From positions 8,370,001 through 8,434,000 of the forward strand of contig JAMPIQ010000002.1 of NCBI GenBank assembly GCA_024699855.1: a DNA stretch of 64,000 nucleotides, written 5' to 3'. The position numbers were made by a program, and so were the translations under genes. The notes under the pieces are model-generated. The model had not been told where the DNA came from and did no database searches. It saw only the letters and a list, made by a program, of their open reading frames with translations. Origin of the DNA: Aphelenchoides besseyi. Its lineage: Eukaryota > Nematoda > Chromadorea > Rhabditida > Aphelenchoididae. Below are positions 43,560 through 56,800 of the stretch, piece after piece; the stretch's first letter is position 1; every line of letters begins with the position of its first letter.

Positions 43560-46500
43560 GCGCGTCATCACAAATCAATTTTTGCAACTGTTTGCGCATC
43601 TTACATTTTTGTCTTTATTTCTGTTCTAATAACCTTTTCGATTGTTTTTGCTGTAGGCTATTTGATTTCATCAATGACTTATCGTGGACCACCCTTGCAT
43701 AATCAACAAGTGCAAGTGGAGCGAAGTTCGTTGAAACAAACAAAACAAGTCAACTTTTCGAACTAATTAAACTCATCAATCAGTTTAGAACCCGGTTGAC
43801 ATAAGCGATGTTACAGTCACATCGGTGAGGAATGTGATCCACTCGACAGATGTCGACGGTAGCAAGTCTCTTTCTTTTGGTCCCGTCTATCAAGCACTTT
43901 TCTTTCCGATGCCGAATATCAAACGACCTGGGCATTGAACAACTAGCTGATTAAACCCAAATTGTGATTTCACGGGCATATTCTCTAAACGCTTGTAATG
44001 ACAATGTATGTATAAAATGATTGCTATTGAAACCTTATAGTGAGATTGTTTGTTGAAGTTCAAACACTGACAAACGTTTCGAACCAACGCGAACGTCCGC
44101 TCGCACATTTTTGCGAATCGCGAAGACCCCCGACAAGAACAGAATGTGTGCGGAACGTTTGGGACGGCCGCCATTTTGTTTTCTCGCCGCTCTTTCCCGC
44201 CCGAACGTTCAGTTCTTTGCCACAATGTTTTTCGTTTTTGTTCGCTCGTGGTCTGCGAAGTAAAAGAAAACGAGTTCAGAAGATGTTGGCTGTCGGACAG
44301 CACGTTCGGTTTGTTTTGTGATCCTCAACACCTACAATCGGCAAACGTGTGTAGATATTTTCGTTCAAAAAGTTTATGAACGTTCATAAAATCTTGGTCT
44401 TTACGCATCTTTATTTTGAATTTGTTGTTAAATACGATTGAAACGAAAATGTTTGTTAAAAATGATCGTTCGTCTTTATACAAATAAGATTATCTTTCGC
44501 GTACTTAATTGCGGAGGCTGCAAACACTGCTAATGACACTCATAACTTCAGCAGTAAACTTCATATTTTGATCTTTAAATTGTCACGATAATCCTTTGCT
44601 TGTTGTGCGGATATTGAATTTGTTCTTTGGCGTCAAATTGTTCGTGTACGGTACAGCCAACGGTCGTTTATCGCCACTAATCTGTGGATAGTCGTCAGTT
44701 CACAAGAAGTAAACAATTTGCCACGTATTTGCCAGTTAATATCAACTGATAAGGGCTTCTCTTGATGGTTGCATTAGTTCGATGTTCTGAAAGATTTACT
44801 GTAGATCTGTACATTCATGGGCTTGGCTTAAGCGACTACACTCAATTTGTACTTTGGTTTTTTGTTAAGTGCGTTTTATGGTCTCAACTCATTAAGGTTC
44901 ATTTGTGCTGGGCTATCGAAAGGCACGAGTCTTGTCAGAAACGCCGCTGGCAACGATCACCACTTTTTTTCAATTAGTCCAATCATTTTCTTATCAGCTC
45001 GACGTTCCGATTGCAATTCACGTGCGTCGAAATGCCGAACTAGTAACCAAACGTGTTGTCACCCGAACGTTTCTGTTCTCAGTGCATCCATTCTCGCATT
45101 GGAAAAGCAAGTTGTTACAAATACAGTAGTTACGTAAACGTTGCTTTTTCCGTGACTAAACGACTCAAAAATTGCACCTGCTTCCTGCGGCCTTGGCAGT
45201 TCGCCATTTTCCGTCTGAATTTTGGCGCTTAACAGGTCGGTCCATTAATCAACGGGCGCGAACTAGACGGCAGATAAAAAACGGACATTCGAACTGCAAC
45301 GAACGTCTTGCACTTCGGCGGTGTCACAATTCACTTGTCGATTCTGTTCGTATCTTTTGGCGGGAATCAGTGGTCGTTTTTATGTTCAAAATTTCGGCGC
45401 TTACTCTCGATTTGAATCATGAAAATCGCCCGAACATTTGATGTTTAATCGACTGTTCGAAATAACCGTTTGACTTGGAAATTGGATTCGTTTTGAGACG
45501 AGATCCAGTTGCTCTTAACTCTGCGGTTTATTTTCGTTCACATGGACGTCATTTCTGGTCCTCGTGGTTTTTCCGTTTCGGCTCAAAAGTCGCCTGCAAG
45601 TGCGTGGATCATTAGCGTTGGACCAAGAAACCTTCGATGTTACTACAATGTTCACCTGCCAACTTTCAGTAAACACGTGTACCGACCTTTAGGCTTGTTT
45701 TTGTTATTCAGTTGTCGTTATTGTATTTTAAAAATGTGTACTTTTACGAGCTTTCAATCACTTTGCGTTGCTAATGCGAAATTGATGGAAACAACCACTT
45801 CTGTAGACATCTTCGATGAGCAGTGAATTTGCTTCGATAAACAACTTTCAACGACGTTAAATCTGGAAGATGTTCAGCGTCGGCCATTAACTGATTGATG
45901 GACGACGAACGTCCTTCAGGTTGTCGACTGAAATTACGCGCTCGCCAACGGCAATCGACGCTCATCGATCAACGTCGATTCCGCCAATTGTTGTCGCTTT
46001 TATTTCCGCTTATCAACGATTCGCATTCTCGCTGCCGCGACGTCTATTGCGCACCACGTGACTTTGGAATTGTTGTCGAAGTTGCTGTACGAAGTCGGGT
46101 CTTTTCGGAATTGAATTGGTTCGAAAACGTTCTCAGAGTGAACGAGGTTATTGACAGTAAAAATTCTCAGTTGTTCATTTTAATCTTTTCGTAATTGCCG
46201 TTGGGCACGCAAACAAAGAATCTTACGTCGTTGTAAGTGTTCTCGGTTTACCCAAGTGAATTACCATTGTACTCCTCGTACTTGAACTCATTGGACTTCT
46301 CGGATTTGTAATATAACACGCTATGTGGTTATTAGTTGAAGTCTATGGTGGTGAGTGAAAGAGACGGTTGTTTATCTGTAGCGAGCTTATACGTAGGTAC
46401 CAATAGTCGATGTTAGTTTTGATTCCAACCACAAATTTCCAATTAAAAACCAATTCATAGCTGATGACTCATCGCAGTCGATGGTCAACAAGTTAACGTG

Positions 46501-49500
46501 ATAATTCGATCTATTTTTATATCGAATTATCTTCTTGCGGTTTTGTTACCGGCGAATGGAAGCGATTTTGCTCTCAATTGTTAACTGTCTCCTCGAACGA
46601 GATTAGCATTTTAAATTGCTAAAAAGAGGGTTTTTTCTCGATATTCATACGTTGAACGAACTTCCGTCTTTCAGCTATGATGTAATTGTTGTTGGCATTT
46701 GACGAATGAGTTTGACATTTTGGCTCCTTATTATCACAATGTAATGACCTTTCTAGCGACGATTGTAAATTTCTGCGGGTTGCAATTGTTCAAAGTATCG
46801 AACGCAAACGAGTGGACTTTCGATTATCAATCTGTCAGTTTTTGTGCCCCGTCTTACGAGTTTTATCATTTCGTTTAAGCAAAGTGAACGTGCGTGTTTT
46901 CTATTTTGCAAAGTTTACGTTTCAGCAGTCGAAGTTACGAACAGACTCTTGTTTTAAAGAACTATTTGATTGGAAAACAAGTCCCTGAAAAGTGGTGATA
47001 GAAGACGATAATCACGGAGCAAATCAATCGAAACAACTTTGCCGGTTTATTCGGCTCGACAAACAACAACACGAACGTTCCCGTCCAAAGTTTTCTTGGC
47101 GGTCTGCAGGTGAGTAAGAAGCACGGCAGTGTCTTGAGCCTCCAAAAACACTTCAACAGCTCGTGAAAGCACGATGAGACTCGATTGGCCTCCGCCCTTT
47201 TTTAACAAAAAGTCTCGCTTTTCCCGCCAAAACCGAACATTTGGGTGCGAGAGCACTTGACAGCAAATCACCGTTCCATTTTTGTTTTCTTACGATGTTG
47301 CCTTAATTAGGAAATTCCAATTGTTTTAGGCACAACTTACAATGCCTTTTGGCGGCCTCGCCACCAATCCACTTCTTAGTGCTCTGAACAATCCATCGAT
47401 CAAAATCCCACAAATGCGTGGACATCCAATGCCCACCTCCACAGTCGCTGGTTTCTATCAGGTTGGTTTCGTTGTCTTATTTGCGTTTTCTTGGAGTTAC
47501 TGCAAATGTTTATTTTTGAACGGAAGTTAAGACACACCGAATTTCTTTAAACCTCTCCATGTGGAAATTTCGTTTGTTCATTGGTCGTTTACAAGTGTCT
47601 TCTGGTTTGTCAATAACTGCGGGTAATTTAAAAATAACTCATGCTAAGAACGAGCTAAACAATTCGTTGTGCGAAGTGACCTCATTGTTCGCGAACAAAA
47701 CTCCCATCGAATATTTTTGTCATACAAATTGCGGATAATCAGTTCGGCAAAAGCATCTGCTCGAACTTATCCAAAGACAACGCACGTTCTTGCGAAATAA
47801 ATTTGGCGAATTGCACGTCTTCTAACCCGCCAGTTGGACGGCTGTTGATGAAAAAGCACGCTGCCATTGGCCTTTGCCCGTGGTGTTTGGTTCGCTAGTC
47901 CGAGGCTTGTTCCCCTCTTTTGTGTGTGAACAACAGTCGGAGAATGTTTAGGAACGTGACATCACGTGGGACGTTCGGAAAACAAGCGACCGAGAAGGAA
48001 GCCATTAAACACTCAATTTCAACGTCAAAACATCTTACTCATGTATTTAAATGCTCATTGAATCACAAAACGTGGGTTTGTTGGTTTCTTGGCAAACTGC
48101 CAAAAAACTGCATCAGTCAGAGTTTGTTTCTACTAAGCCTTGAATACGTAAAATTTGCACAGAAACAAACTAGTTACTAGAAGGAAGATGATTGACGTAC
48201 GAAGAACGACGCAAACCAACCACGTGCACTCACTGCACTCTCGGGAACGAGAGTTCGTGGAACGTTGAAAACATGGCAATTTCGTTTAGAAAACTCACAT
48301 GTCCATTGATGAATGCATTGGCTTGAAAGCACCGAATTTTTCTTCACTCTTTTGAATCAAAACAATCTGAGAGTTTGCGAATGTTATGGTTTTATTCATA
48401 CGACAATTTTGAGTTTATTTTTGAGTGCAGACCACCCCGGATGAATCAAAAAGTCCGAGTTGTATGTTTGCTTTTTATCTCATGTTGCCGCTAATCCGAT
48501 CGACACTCATGATCAGCAGACAGCCGCCCGAATTTGAAGTTCAGCCTCGTTGCATCAGATGCGAAGATTCGTTCATTTTCTGGTCTTTCAACCCTCAATT
48601 TGACATCCAAATTGTTTTGTGGACCCAAATCAAAAAGGACCTGCTCGCCGAAAACTTCCTGACTCAACGACCTTGTCTACCAATTTTTGTTCTCTCGACT
48701 CGTGTGTTTGTTCGGTTGCCGATAGAATTTATGGGTTTGATGTTGTTTGCTGGAGCTCTCGACGAAAAGCAAAGATCACACGTACTATATGAGACCAATT
48801 AGGAAGTGGACGATTAATCACACGATATTTAGTTCCAATCACAAGCGAGTCTTGTTGTTAATCGACCATTTTCACATCTCTATTGATCGTTGAAATCCAA
48901 TCGTTCTTCTCCTATTACATTTCCAAACCGCGTTCCCAATAATCCGTTCGTGACAACCCAATTTGCGAAGTGTTTTAGCCGAAAAGAAACACAACGTAAA
49001 CCAAAACGATTAGGTTTCCTGTTTGTGTTGGCTTATAATTTAGACACTTCCAAAGTTCATTCCTCAAAATGCAATTGAATTTTCGACAAATCGTTAAAAC
49101 CGAATCCCCAAAAATATTCGCCGCTCATCGCAAATTGGAATAATACAAGAAGGCAAAATTGTGCGCGGATTCGATTAGCAGTGACAGTCGGTCGGCAATT
49201 TCTTTGTTCATTGAGGATCACTGGTCGCAAATTCAGACAACCAAAATGTTGGCGGTTGTTAATGGCCCGTTGTCGGACAGACATCGATCCAAGGCCGCGC
49301 TTTCCGTCCCGGTCCATTAATCCAATTGAAAGGAAGAGCGAATTGTGCAGTTTATTTCGACGATTCAGATCGATCTGACGTCTTTTCAGCTCTTTCTTGG
49401 AGCCATCTGTTCGTTGAAGCAAAAGCTGAACGGGTAGTCAGGATTCGTTTACTGAACGCAATTGACGAATCCCAAGACCCGCCAATAGCGATAAGCAGCA

Positions 49501-52500
49501 ACAGGCAACTGGGACCTTTGCGCCGCGTCTCCACTCGTTTTTATTGTTGCGCGAATGAAGTCGGGCGTGTCGTCAACATAACGACCGAAGTGAATGAGAT
49601 TCGCATCTTCGTTAATGTCTAAACGAGTTGATCGTTTATGACGCGTTAGACACTAACAAACAAACGTATTTTGACGCAAAATAATTACCTTTTTGCCGAG
49701 ATAAATGTATACCAAAAACTGTGTTTTCGAAGAAACGACCTTTTTCGATGGTTTTATTTCCTCGTTTTGTGTTTAGTCATGCATCTTCAACGCCCCACTC
49801 CTTATTGTACGTACTAATTCGCTTTTGAATTTCGAAAAAATCATAATTGTCGGAACGCTCAACTCTAAATTGTACTTCTGCAGTCAACGAAACGGGTTCC
49901 CGATATTTACGTTCCCTAACGACGTTCGCTTTTGATGTGCATCATAGGTCGTTCATCAGTCTCGAACTTTGAAAAGGCAACGACGAGCAGCCGAAAAGAG
50001 CTGACGAATTCCGTCTGATTGCTTTCCATGCTTCGGACCTTTTTCGAGGTCCAATGTCTTCGATTGAATTTTTGTTTATTCCAACGACTCACAAACTTTT
50101 CTATTTATAAAATGTTTCTGCTCCGAAAACTCGACGTGAGCTCTCGATTGTTGTTGGGGCTGAAACTTTCCGACTCGCCGCCTTCGGCTGTTTATTCCCG
50201 TTGCTTGCGGTTCTGCTGCTGCTGCGGTCGGCACCTCGAGCCTCGGACAAAGCGAAGTTCAGTTGGTCTTCTCTTTTTTTCGCTCATCGTCAATGTTTTG
50301 GCTTTTGTTCGAAATGTGTGTTAAAACGAGAAGACCACCAACCTCGTCAATTGACAAAAACCGAAAGCAGACTGCGAATCCAATTTTCCTTTCTATCCAA
50401 TGGTTTGTTCCTTAAATCAATTCTGCCAAACATAAACCGGTTGTGTTCAAAGCGGTTTACAGATGGATTAGCACTTCCTGTGAACTAAACTCCCATGTTT
50501 CTCTTTAATCAACTTCAAGCAAGAATTCCCTTATTCGCTTTTAATGTGCCGTTGAAATGCATGACTCGGGATTATCGGACGCTTCTCGGCCAGCCCTCGA
50601 TGTTGCAGTTTGGCTCGTGAAATGGGCGGTCTTCGCGGTTTCCGGAGATTCGTTTTGCGATGTCACGCGATCGGCTGCCAAATTAGAATCGTCGCGGTTC
50701 GGCACATTGTACGTGCCGTTAGAAACATATTTGGGTCGACATTTCCACTGGTCATAACTCAACAACATTAAATGACCCCTTTGCCCTTAAGTAGAGCCAT
50801 TTGGTAGTTCCGTATTGCGTTTTTAGAAGTCGAAAAACAACGATTTCCATTGACTTTCCAACCCATTTGTTTAGCGGAGACGGCAATTCGAAACGTCCTC
50901 ACGGGATGTCTACGCAGCGGCGCCATCGGGTTGACATACGCTTATTAATCAGCGCGCCACTTGTCGGCGAACATCTTTCGCTTGTTGGCCAATCGATTTT
51001 GTGAAGAGCAACGGAAAGACGTGGGACTTAAGCGTCAACAACATCCGATGCCTGTGCACTCTTGTTCTTTGCGATTGTCTTGCAGAATATTCGCTCCCGA
51101 ATCCATTTTCGCGTCTTTGTTTGTTTTTCTGCTCGTCGATTTGCGTTAGGAGAGCTCGTCTTTCTATCCGATGGTCTTTGACTTGGCAATAAGTCTAAAA
51201 CATCGGCAATTTCCGGGTTCAAGTTCTGTTATTAGACGCTTCATAGTTTGAAATTCACGGGCACGCAAAAACAGTTCTTTTTCGCATCTCAATGGTTTGG
51301 TGAAAATGTCAGGACGCGTACCGGGCAACCGATTCAGAGGACCGTCCAATTTCTGAATTTTTATGAGTTGGGTCACATTTTTGGTTTTTATTTCGAATCA
51401 AAGACGAACGTCAGAATTTCATTCGGCTCTTCAAGAAAACTGGTCAAATGAACGGACCGTCGTACGATCTAGAAACCTCTTCTGTTCTGCTATAGAATTA
51501 GGAAGTGCATTCATTTGGAGTCGGAGCCAAGTAATTGGTTGTTTATTGGACGGGTATTCAGGTAACGGGAGCAAACACGATCTTTTAGCCGCTTGTTCGC
51601 TGCTAACCGCTCAAACGCACTTGACGCGTTCGGTGCTCACCGTTGGATGTCTGAATCAAAACAATTGCAATCGACTGCACCGCACGAAACCAATTTGAGT
51701 GGGCCAAGGATTGTTTGAGAAATTAAAAATTTTTGAGTGCGATCGCTCGGGGGCGTCCAACGAGCACAACGATATGGTTAGATCGCATCAAGCGCGCCGA
51801 TAATCCCCGAGCGATTTAATGAGATTCCCGATGTTTTAAGCGTCCAATTGGTTTCATAAGATTCCCGCGGTTTTAACGGAATTCCGCTCAACATCGCAAT
51901 CCATCAGTCGAATGGCGATTGTTTTTTGCGGCTTGCAGGTGCACCATCGAAGACGATCATCTGCCGTTTTGAGTGGCTCGTCGAGGTCGTTTGTTGACGC
52001 TAAAGACGAGTGTTTGATAATCAAAAGAGAATCTTTTTGTTGTCGGAAATAAGTGCGTTTGTTTGCCCACCGACCTTAAGGAAATTTGTTCAGCTTTCGC
52101 CAAAACAACCAATTTAGCTTATCAAAACCACCGACTCGACTTTTCACTTGCCGGTCGTCACGCACAAACTTCAGACGTCGTTTCGGAACGTTCGCGTCGA
52201 ACGGTTTTGTTTTCGTCGCAGACGAACAGAAACGTGATTTTAAGTGTTTTTTAGGTGGGAAACTCAAAGTTTTTTGGTCTTAATTATCGCGACCTTTGAT
52301 TGACGACTCTTCGTGGATGCTTTTTTTGTAAATCGAAACGTTTTTGCGAAGATTTGGGCATTCGCATGGCCGCATTTGCAATCAAACTCATTGCCTTCTC
52401 GCCCACTGTTGCCAACATTGTGGTTTCTCTTCTTGGTGTTTGGACTTTGGCGATTCGCTGCGTAGGGTTTCCATAATCGATTTCGTTGAGAAAACGTTCA

Positions 52501-53870
52501 TGTTTCTCTCCATCAGTTTCTCACGATGACTGTAAATTCTGACGGTTGGCGCTCTTTCCCTCTAATTGATTTCCTTCAACTAAATGTTTTCAATTGTCCA
52601 CAGAATGTCAAGTTGCTAATGGACAGTAATCGGCGTCTATTGGATTTGCGGTTTTCATATTCTCTCAAGGACTCGAAGTTTGGAATGCTACGAGATTGGT
52701 TTTCTTTTGTTCGCATTCTCGTTTACCAGCTTTTACATCCCGCAGTGCACAATCGCAACAAGCAGCCTGATGATTCGCGAGACGTCAGTCAACCGGACGA
52801 TCGTTGATGGACGTTTGAGAGCGCCAAATGATCAGCAAACAGAAATCGTTGCCGTGCATTTCGTGAATTGGGACCAAAGGTTGCTGTTGGATGTCAACGG
52901 AGCGTCGCCTTCTTTACGATCTGCCGGCGAGCGGATTATAGAGCGCGGTTGGCGCAGCGCCAAGATTAGAGGTTGAATTACTTTTTTCAATTTATGTACT
53001 TGCAACGATTTTTTGTCCGGTTTTGGGTGCAAAAGTACTGCGAAGATTCTGTCGTTCGGAAAAGAAGACGAGCAATTGGGAAAAAAGGTGTGCGCGACGT
53101 AACAGCAGACAAAGCTCGTCTGCAAAAGAGCTTTTGCATTGTATCGAAAATTTTTTACGACCGCGCAGCCTGAATGCACATTGACGAGTTTTTATTGCTG
53201 CGCAACAAGCGGAACGGCGTGCACGAAAACAGCGGAAACACGTCTCGATTGCGTTTTCTTGCCAATAACGGCCAATCGGCTAATGAGAAGATGGCCAACG
53301 TGTTTATAACTCCCGGCTAGACCGGTTGTTTCCAAATTTTTGTTGACTTGTGCAACATGGTCCTCTTGCTTCCGCGCAGTTTTACGATCATCGCGCCATC
53401 TCCGAAAAAGACCAACCGAAAGAACCCAAAACGAGCAGACAGCCTTTGACTTCATCGATCACACACGCGAACCTGTCAACGCAATCTGCTTGTCAGGACA
53501 CTTCTGCCAACATCTGATGCCCGTTGACAGCACCGTTCCTCGTCTTAACTCTCCATCTAATTGCAGAAACATTTCGATTTAATTAATCAGCATTCTTTTT
53601 TCATTGATCACATTGTTTTTCGATCATTTAAAAACAACGAACGTTTCTGGGTCTTATAAGCATTTCGCGTATTCATCGTGATCAATCGAACATTCGTTGA
53701 ATCGTCATGTTCTTTTAGCATTTTCCGGTGTGTCTTAACTTCCAAGTACAAACTCGACCGCTAGTCGGTCTCTCCACCTACCTCAGCATCCAAAAGTCTC
53801 GGTTTCTAAACTGGAGCCCGCAACAGTTTCAACAAACACACGCCGAATAGCAACAGCCATTGGCAATCAG
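43560..53870. other. Gene-poor 10-kb region, probably first introns and regulatory DNA of hlh-30
   Basis: Apart from the exon at 47330-47461, no open frame here has exon-like borders. The many 60-150 codon frames overlap one another on both strands and look random. Palindromic CACGTG E-boxes occur at 45674, 46055 (as CACGTGAC), 47963 and 48221. The lack of genes here contrasts with the gene-dense left part of the window. Confidence 0.4.
47330..47461 (+). CDS. hlh-30: Probable upstream coding exon of hlh-30
   Basis: A 132-nt segment is bounded by a TTGTTTTAG acceptor and a CAG|GTTGGT donor. It is open in one frame throughout, AQLTMPFGGLATNPLLSALN then GFYQ, and is phase 0 at both ends. The first confident hlh-30 exon has an acceptor at 53870 (TGGCAATCAG) and is also phase 0, giving [16 protein letters not shown]. 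Joining them extends the N-terminus. It might also supply its own start (ATG at 47342). No RNA evidence is available, and the 6.4-kb intron this implies is exceptional here. Confidence 0.45.
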
Positions 53871-53882
53871 CCAAAACACGGA

Positions 53883-56800
53883 ATGATCACGCGTCGCCGG
53901 CGACGTTTGATTTCTGCTCCAGTGAACTTGGAAGAAGTACTCTTGGAGTCCGAAACCCCATCACCACCCGATTCTCGACGCGTAACCGGCGGCCCGATTC
54001 GCCAGTTGCGTAATTCCTCAACGAACTTGCGGACTGCAGAGGGAAAGTCTCGCAACAAACGTCCCGCCACATCGACCATTGTCGTTCGCCGCTCTCCCGG
54101 TGCTTCTTCGCCGCGAACTTACGTGATTGAAACAACGAATGTTGCCGAGACTACAGCGTTGCTCAAAAAACACGGTCTGGGATCCTACCAAATTGTGAGC
54201 GGCAGTACGGACAGTGGAATCGGCGCCGGTGCCGTCGATTCCCGCCGTTCTTCCGTCAGTAACTCGAAGAAAACGTCTCCCGCTCATTCGAAACGCAGCT
54301 CGCCGAGCAGTGGAGGAAATAATTTCGATTTGCAGCAACACAACTCAATCGGTGGTCCGTCGAACGAACGCTCACCGCCGATCGATAGTCCGTCAACCGA
54401 GCACTCGAGCAATTTGTTCGGTTCCGATAGTCCCGGTTCGTACAACAATCGTGAGGTTAGTTTCCTTTGCTTCTTAACACTCGGTTATGTTCTTTGCGTT
54501 CTTCTAACTGTACGAACGAAAATCTCGTCGATTTCATCAGCGCAATCATCTATCAAACTCTCGTTGGTCGCTGATTAGACGAGCGTGTAGCTTTTGGGTT
54601 TTGCCGTTGCGGTCGATTTCGCAACGTCGATGCCCGTTGATGGTCGGCGACAAGAAGCCTCGCCACACAAATTGCGCTGCTCATAAACTTATCGAAACCC
54701 ATTGGCTGCTCGCTCTCCGCACGTTTTCGGTGTTTCCATTCGACGGTCGTTCGAACGGAACGACGACGCTCGTTTCGTGAACATTCATCAGCTGATCGAG
54801 TTGTTTGACCTCCGGAATTTTTGTTTGTCAGTTTCTGCGTCCAACCAAAAGACGTTCGTTGGTTCCATTTTAATGCGGCACACCGATCGTTTGGGCTTTT
54901 CGATCTCAAATGTTCTCGTTTTTGTGGCCTCCGCTTCAACCACTTTCTCTCTCTTATCAACTACGCAAAAGAGCCAATACGCCAGAAGGCAAAAACTCTG
55001 GACGGTCTCTGGGACCCTCGTGTCGCCATTCGCATTTCTCACGTCCGCTCGTTTTGCGTTACTTCAAAAAAACCGACGTTTCTACGCGGCGGAAATTCGA
55101 AGGTCTCACTGCGCGGTTCTGTTTTTACTTTTTGTGCTCCAAGCGCTCAGACAACCGACGTCGTGATTCACGACGACTTTCCTGCGCATCGATCGGCGTC
55201 GAATTGCCATCTCGAGTCGAAGAAGACGCGAACTCGGGAGAAACGTGCGCTTTAAATTGCTGTGATAAATCAGCGACAACGATTAGACTCGGAGATCAGT
55301 TCGCGTGCAAGGGCGGAGTTGAGCGAGAAAACTGGCAGTTTGCTGACTGTGGCAACTTCGCTATCATGTCGATAGCCGCCTTCATTGCTGCTCTCGATCG
55401 TCGACCGTCCCTTCGATCTCCTCGTTTGGCCCGTCCACTGGTCTTAAATTTCCTTGGCTAATTAAATCCAAGAACGGAATCCCGCCGTCTGGCATTGTTT
55501 GCTGTTTCGGGGAATTCGAGGGTCGCTTTTTGCTATTTCAAATTATCGTGTTGGAAACATCGAGGCCGCTGACGTTTTCAACTGCCAACCTTCCCAACTG
55601 ATCAAACAGACAGAAACGCGCGTTTTTGATCAACGCGAAACCCGAACTTATCAGCATATCATGACGCCCGACTAGTTTCCGCAGTTTGTCCTAAATTCGT
55701 GTTTCATTGGATTGCCGTTTGAAGCGAACATTTTTACGTTACACGAATTCAGGTTCATTTCCATTTGTTTCAGCTGGACGACTACATTATCGACGAGATT
55801 CTACAACTCGAAGACGAGCAACAACTCCGCTCGGGACCTGGTCGAAACACACAAGTGAGTTTCTGAATTCCAATTTTGTGGACCGGAAAGTTGCAAACAA
55901 ACACGTCAATAGGGTACAAAATAAAGGGCTTCTTTTTGTAGAAGATTGTCGCCATATAATTGTGTGATACGATAGTCAGACGAACAGTATGATGAGATTA
56001 AATTGGCACTCGCAAAAGTGTTTCGGTCGACAGCTTTGCAAAGTTCGCTGACGTTTCTGCAACAGTTCGGACCGAAGACCAGAGTTCGCAATGCACGTAT
56101 CAAAAAGCGTTTGAATGCAAATCGAATTGTGTTCTTTTTTCTTTAACCCCGAAACTTTTGTGCGATGACGAAGAAGCGAGAGCACGGGAAAATATTCCAC
56201 GGTGTTTAATCGATGAATTCGAAGAGAAACGTGCGTCTTCTGTAATAGCGAAAGGGTCGTGAAGGAACGGCGAACAGCAGTAGCACATCGGAAAAAAGAC
56301 CGGGAGAGACGGCTGAGCATCAATCTTGCTGCCCCAGTGGGTCGTTGGGCCGAGTTTCCGAAAGAACCGGTTTCTGCACATTCACGTCTTCTTTGCTGTT
56401 CTTTTTTTGTTGTTTCTCTCGATCATTTCGCTTATACTCACTCACGTTCAACCACCAACTTTTCAAAGGCCATCGCCGGGTTTCAAAAAGATCCAAAGAT
56501 CAACAAACGTTTCTTTGCTTCCTGTTTCGACATGTCAAAAGACGTTATCCTTCGGGTGGCTGAGAGTTTTTGCGTCTAATCTCTCCGTAATAAGACAAAT
56601 TACTGCGCTGGATTTTTAATTTTGTTTACGTGCCAAATTCAAAATCAAAGTCTTCGTCTTCTCGTGGGTTCACAAGCAAAAGATGACCAATTGGTTGTCG
56701 TCCGCGGAATCACACTTCTGCCAACGACACGCGCAAACTTCGAAATTGCTAATTTGGCGGCCAATCGCGTGTTTGTTTCTATCTGGTGACCATTTTTGAG

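Noticed and set aside
50000..53600. Possible second transcription factor or kinase gene in the gene-poor region
   Set aside because: I searched all frames for motifs and linked exons and found none.
54553..55461. Several 130-180 codon frames between hlh-30 exons
   Set aside because: They occur in many frames at once in a GC-richer intron and lack exon-type borders; treated as intron sequence.
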